64,000 bases of DNA from Uranotaenia lowii (Eukaryota > Arthropoda > Insecta > Diptera > Culicidae), in contig NW_026597555.1 in assembly GCF_029784155.1 (NCBI RefSeq), forward strand, positions 1 through 64,000, read 5' to 3'. The stretch's first letter is position 1; every line of letters begins with the position of its first letter. The notes below the pieces were generated by a model. It was not told where the DNA came from. It did no database searches and worked only from the letters and a program-made list of their open reading frames with translations. A program made the position numbers and the translations under genes. Shown here piece after piece: positions 58,701 to 64,000 of this stretch.

Positions 58701-59498
58701 GATATATGGGTACTAGACAGAGCTGGGAAAAATTGACAGAGTTAAAGATGGCTACTGTTTTTTTCCAATCATCATCACTTTTCCAAACTCCAACTATGCA
58801 CCGGGCCACAGTCAGGGATCATCAGCAGGCTGATAATTATTATCGTCAAAATCTCAATGATAGTAAGCATAGTAAATATTCAATATCATTGGTTTCCATT
58901 GAGATGATGCCCTGCTAAAATATCATTCCCATGCCGGCTGTTGATATTGAAAGGTTCTTATTTCTCATCTAGCCCGTTAACAGTGAAATGTCCATATTAT
59001 TATTTTAAAGTCAAGCTGTTAACTAGATAGCTCATAAAACGAACTGCATCCTGTTTCAGAGAGCAAGGATTTTCCCGCCTTTTTGTTTCCCATTCAATTT
59101 CAACGCATAGTCACGTGTGCATGAATGTAAACCCGAATTATGCTAAATATCACAGTACCCATTTTTTGTGATAGTTAAAGACCATTAAAAGTCGATCTCA
59201 AGCTCAGTAGCACGTTGACGAACAAACATACGCTAAATCTCAGCAACTGGCTCTGTCACTACAATTAAGAAAGTGATTGGGTATGGGTTGAAGCTATCAA
59301 CGGAAATGCTCTAGGCTGATAAACCACATATTAGGGTGGCATGCTTTGGGTTCAAGAAATGATGATGATTTTGATCTAGCTGGCATTTTCGTTAAATGTC
59401 AGTCGTTAACGATCACCATTCCCAGCTCTGGTACTAGAAATGTTTAATTTATCATTTGTCAGATTTTTTCTTTCAACTCTTGTTTCAGTGATACGGCG
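58701..59498. other. Intergenic, no recognised gene
   Basis: No supported feature. A CATAGTAA echo occurs near 58868, as in the 1-2 kb patch. Confidence 0.4.
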
Positions 59499-60349
59499 CA
59501 CACTGGGACATGAAAAAGGCGATCAAAACTATTTTCTGCCGAAACTATGCGTTTTAGACCTATAGTGTCTTCGAGACATATGACCAACATTACAAGGGCA
59601 ATGAAATTATTTTTTATAAAAATTGATTAATCCAGCTAGCCAAGTTATGACAATTTTTTGTAAAAATATCTTCAATTTTCAGTTTTTTCAACATAACTTT
59701 TTTGCTAGTGATTTTTCATACAAAATGTATTCTAGAGAGTTTTGGAGACAGTAAAGTTGCACAATTTTGCTGAATATACTGTATACAAATTTTGAAGTTT
59801 TAACGAGATGTCTTTATAATACTTAACAAAAATAGTAATTTTTAACTGGTTATATCTCCTGAGTTCGGACAAGTTTGGTTATATATTTTACAGTTTTGCA
59901 ATCAGAAAAGTATCACTTTTCAAACAATATACAAGTCAAAGTGGCCAATTGTTAATGGCCATAGAGTTAATGTCAAAAGAAGTGAGCCAAAAATGAAACT
60001 TTCATACTCGCAAAAAAGTTATGTTGAAAAAACTGAAAATTGACGAAAATTTAAAAAAAAAAAATGGCATAACTTTGAAACGATTACTGATACAGTAATG
60101 ACTTCTTTGGCAAAGTTGCTAGAATTGATACAAGCTAAAAAGTTTTTTCAGACAATGTAGCTCTAAAATGGATATTAAAAAAAGTTAGTTTTTCTAACTC
60201 ACTGCTAGGTAGATTAATCATTTTTTCTGAAATTAATTTCATTGCCCTTGTAATGTTGGTCATTGGTCTCGAAGACACTATAGATCTAAAACGCATAGTT
60301 TCGGCAGAAAATAGTTTCGATCGCCTTTTTTATGTTTAACCCCTGTGTG
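59499..60349. mobile_element. 851-bp foldback element with long inverted arms
   Basis: 59499-59650 and the reverse complement of about 60200-60349 match closely over about 150 bases; both carry AAACTATGCGTTTTAGA and ACCAACATTACAAGGGCAAT. A second inner match links 59660-59710 with the complement of 59995-60055 (AGTTTTTTCAACATAACTTT). CGGCG flanks both ends (59494-59498 and 60350-60354), a possible 5-bp target duplication. The termini read CACACTGGG and CACACAGGGG. There is no transposase frame. It is a MITE or foldback of undetermined superfamily. Confidence 0.82.
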
Positions 60350-60354
60350 CGGCG

Positions 60355-63300
60355 TGTGGAAGTTTTGAATTTAACCGATTTTGTATAAATTTTGAGCAAC
60401 AATAACTGCTTTTGAATCTAATTGATATCTTCCATTCAATCAAAGATTTGGATTTAGCCTAGACATTCTAGATTCAGAGACACATCGATTTAAAAAAAAA
60501 TCTAATTTTTTATAAAAATTAAATTGACTACTTTACAACTATTTCTGGCACCACTGCAGAAATTCTTTGAATATTTGATATTAAAGAATTCAACTCATTT
60601 GAGAACTTTGTTCAAGACTGCAAAACGATTGTGCTTAAGGTTTGAGAACTATCATAGATTCTATTTAGGTTAAAATTTCTTAATAATTCTTCAAAATTCC
60701 CGTATTTTCGAAATTGGGAAAAATAAGCAATAAGAAAACTTTTACCTTTCTCAGAAGTCAAAATTACCTCACGTTCCTTTAATTTCCAAAGCTTTGTAAC
60801 CTTGTACAGTTTTGCCAAAAAAGTTCATGAATAAAATTTTACGTATTTCGAAGTTATCTCGAAAACAAGAGCTTATAGAAAAAAAAACCTTCTTGCATAT
60901 TTGGAATCAGCGTCTCCAAATTAGTCTAAATCAGCGGAAAAATGTAAATTTAGTTGCCTTTTGTAATCTGATTTCTTGAGGAATTGGGAAATTTTTTTAA
61001 AGGATTTCTACAAATTTTGGGAAGCGGTTAGCAGATTTCAAGCAGATGTTGGCATGAGTTCAGAAGCGTTCTAGCAGATTACGACAAATGAATATCGAAT
61101 TTTGACAAGTGATTCGTCAAGTGGCTGGAGGAGTTCGAGCGGATTTTGGCAATTTGTTAGCGGATTTCTAGTGAATTTTGATTTTAGTGAGTTTCTAGCA
61201 GCTTTTGTAAAATTTTTGGTGGATTTCTAGCGGATTTCAGGAAGTGGTTATCAATACTGAAAATAGTTTATGCAACAGTTTTTTTTTTTTTTTTTTCAAA
61301 AAAAGGGTAGATATTGTTTAAAAAACGTTCGTAATTTCATGAAATCTAAAATATTTATTTGAAAATGTTAATGGAATCTTCTGTTAGAGCTACAAATGAC
61401 GAGTTTTTCCAAGTCTATCCGTGTTGTAAAGAAATGTGAAAATTTCTGAGACGTTCAACACTTTTTGAATAGGAATCAAGCATTCCAAAGACAAGAGGAA
61501 AGAAAAATGTGCTGTACAAAAGTATTTTGCAAACTACGCGATAAATATAATTACGCGTATAATTAAGTGAAACCCTTCGATGATTTTCTCCACAAAAAAT
61601 TTCGACCCGGACGGAACGGAAAAATACTCGTTTCGAAAAAGGGTTGAGAATGAATCCTCCCAGCATCCAGCTTTAGTAGCAAGGGTTGCATATACTTTGA
61701 GTATTTACAACCCATGAGGGGGGCCAAAAGCCAACTTCTTTCGAATAATTTCTTCCCCGGCGCGCGAGCAGTTCTGCCAGCAAGTGTTGAACGATAAAAA
61801 TGCGTGCGCGTTTCTCGTTTGCTCTCTAGAGGATTTTTTTCCCGAGGAAAGGGTTGATCGCCTCAGGGCAGTCATAAATAAAAATATAAGGGAGTCTTCA
61901 GATGGTTTCTTATTAGAACGACGTTTGCCAGTCAGAAACAATGTATCATTACATTTTTTTTCTCTACCAAGCATGCTTCGACCCAACCCTGAAATCTGTC
62001 AAAATATGATTATTCTTAGTTTTCAAAAAGTCAACGCATTCTTTGGTTGGCTTGGTGCGTAGCCTGCGGGTCTATTTTCGAATCGGTACCTCGTTATTTT
62101 TGGGAGGCAGTTCAATTGTGTCAAACTTTGACTCGTTAAACATGGTCGTAATAACTTGGAGAAAATAATTAGGACAAAACCCTTTCATCGAATGGTTTCC
62201 ATTTTCGGTCTCTGGTAGAATAATTTCAACAAGATCAAAATTGACCACTGTGACTGGTTGTGACAATAACAATAAATAAGAGTTTTCTTTCCTCCGGCGA
62301 ATCGAGGGGAGAATCAAACATACAGATCCAAAAGCTAAACCCCTCTGGACTCGAAAGGAAACGGATGAGCCCGGAAATAGACCGCAAATCTTCACCAAAG
62401 CACTTGCCGGTAGGCCTAAAACGGCTTTTCTTCTGTTTACCAGCAACGTTCGGAACTGGGGGATGGAATTTTTATGAGTTTTAACACAAATGTAGCAGAA
62501 CAGCAAAGTAAATTGCAAAGAAATCACTGCGTGAAACGAAAAAAAACCGGCTCCTGGGGAATCGATTGTTTCTAAAAATCATTGGCGTCCAATTTGAAAA
62601 AGAAATAAATACACTTTCATTAGATTTTCTTTAGATTAGAACCACTTTTAATCGCTGGACCCAATTTTACTTCAATTGCTTTATTTTGAATTGGCATACT
62701 GCATTTTACTACTCGTGAGTTGAAGGCAAAAAATAGCTAGATAGCTCTTTTTTTCTGGAACATGTACACCAATGCTTCGAAGCATATTTTCTTTACAAAA
62801 TCGTCCAAAGCTCAGTGGAGCGATTAAAACTGATCACAGTTTGAGTGAGTTGGTGCTTCCTTTATATTCGTTCACTCGTAAGAAATCCAAATTCGCTAAC
62901 ACGAACCACCCCACACGCTCTGCTGCTGTCTTGAATTGAACCGATTTCGAGCTTTTCGTTTTGTGTTCTCCCCACTCGCAAACCGATTGAGGCGGAAATT
63001 GCCATGCTCAAAAACCGATAGTAGAAACAAAGGCGCCACACATTTCAACATCTCTTCCGAGTGGGTTGATGCGAATAATATGACTCTCATATTCGTCTGC
63101 CAAATTTGTGAATAAATTCATTTTTTGTTGCGATATCTTACCACTGGCTAGTCAAGCCAAGTGAAGCATTGAAAATTTCTTGTATAATTTTCAAACCACT
63201 AGAGTCCTACCCCTTTTTGACAACCCAAATAAATAATCCACCCAAAGCCTACTTGTTTTCAATCACATTCGGATTAAGAAGAATGAAGACGATCGTCGCT

Positions 63301-64000
63301 TTCCACAGAAAGACACAGGTAAAAATGCTGAACACATCAACAAGCACATTGACAGGCGGCTCTGTTTGTTTATTGTGGGTTTTCCTGCGTGTGGTTCCGA
63401 TTTTCCGAGACACGTTTCAGTAAACGCCTACTATTTGCAAAAGTTGCCATTGTTGGTTTCGGGATTTTCCATCCCAACATCAACATCATCATTGGGATGA
63501 TGACCATTTGCAAACCTGAACATGACAATTTAATCACATCTAACGACTACAAACTGACCACACTCTAAAGACAGTATGACAACGTTGTAGCAGTTCCGAT
63601 AAGCAATTGTCACAGACAAGTGGACTTGAGCTTTTTCTTAATACGAAGAAAAATTAGTTCAAGAAAACTACTACTTGTAAATGTCTGTGAAGAGTCGCCT
63701 TTCTGAAATCGATGTTGTTAAATGAAATGCATGTTTCGGTTCGGGGAGACTGTTACAAAACAATCCCATCTTAGGATTGAAGTTTGTTTGCCTCAATCCA
63801 AGGAAAACGAAACATTCAAAGTGAAGGGGAAGAAGGGCTGGTAGCTGGTCGAACTTTATACTCTCGACTTCAACTTGTCGTCTTGTCCGTCCGACTCTTC
63901 GGTTGGTACATAACTTGGGGCGTTTTCGTTTTGTTGGAGAGTTGGATCGACGACTGGTTTGTACAAAAACACTCACTGGAATGGGGGGATGACATACAAT
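60355..64000. other. Non-coding end of window
   Basis: No gene is recognised. At about 61010-61260 the phrases AGCGGATTT, AGCAGATT and TTTCTAG recur every 20-40 bases, a decayed short-period repeat. Longer frames at 62072-62527 and 63671-63976 (minus) have no recognisable domain or splice support. Confidence 0.4.

Noticed and set aside
62072..62527. 151-residue minus-strand frame as a gene
   Set aside because: No recognisable domain, composition like surrounding non-coding DNA and no neighbouring exon with fitting splice sites.
1..64000. CRISPR arrays, bacterial operons or prophage
   Set aside because: Spliced genes, signal-peptide exons and insect-type transposons show eukaryotic nuclear DNA; tandem repeats seen have no spacer structure.

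Overview
The window looks like nuclear DNA of an insect, most likely a mosquito (Culicidae). It is A+T-rich, with GT-AG introns and a heavy load of degraded transposons. Those recognised are BEL/Pao, Ty3/gypsy, RTE-like and Jockey-like LINEs, an ITmD37E mariner-type element, MITEs and foldbacks. Its main content is a cluster of secreted CLIP-domain serine proteases like those acting in melanization and Toll cascades of dipterans. The species cannot be fixed from the sequence alone.

Layout. 1-11.8 kb: mostly non-coding, with a CATAGTAA-rich foldback-like patch, half of a LINE repeat pair and a BEL/Pao relic. 11.86-15.95 kb: CLIP gene 1 (-). 16.7-19.3 kb: LINE and Ty3/gypsy relics. 21.2-22.6 kb: CLIP gene 2, the only one on the + strand. 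24.1-24.6 kb: a ~158-bp minisatellite. 25.2-26.4 kb: CLIP gene 3 (-). 26.7-33.4 kb: CLIP gene 4 (-), with a 5.3 kb transposon-filled intron. 36.0-39.8 kb: CLIP gene 5 (-). 40.2-41.6 kb: CLIP gene 6 (-). 43.9-51.1 kb: CLIP gene 7 (-), with a 6 kb first intron. 53.4-53.6 kb: an orphan signal-peptide exon (-). 54.3-55.4 kb: an ITmD37E element with TIRs and a broken transposase. 58-60.4 kb: a degenerate tandem repeat and an 851-bp foldback element. The rest to 64 kb shows no recognisable gene.

I joined all seven CLIP genes exon by exon. Splice sites, phases and total lengths (376, 387, 397, 403, 417, 378 and 391 aa) agree. Each has a signal peptide, one six-Cys clip domain, a linker and a complete His-Asp-Ser S1A domain with the trypsin-type Asp six residues before the catalytic Ser. 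Genes 1-5 carry GDSGSPL at the active site; genes 6 and 7 carry canonical GDSGGPL and look like a recent duplicate pair. Two members have unusual key residues: gene 2 lacks a basic residue at its activation site, and gene 1 has Ser for a conserved S1-pocket Gly. The proteases probably act extracellularly in haemolymph as zymogens cleaved in cascade, which is inference from the family.
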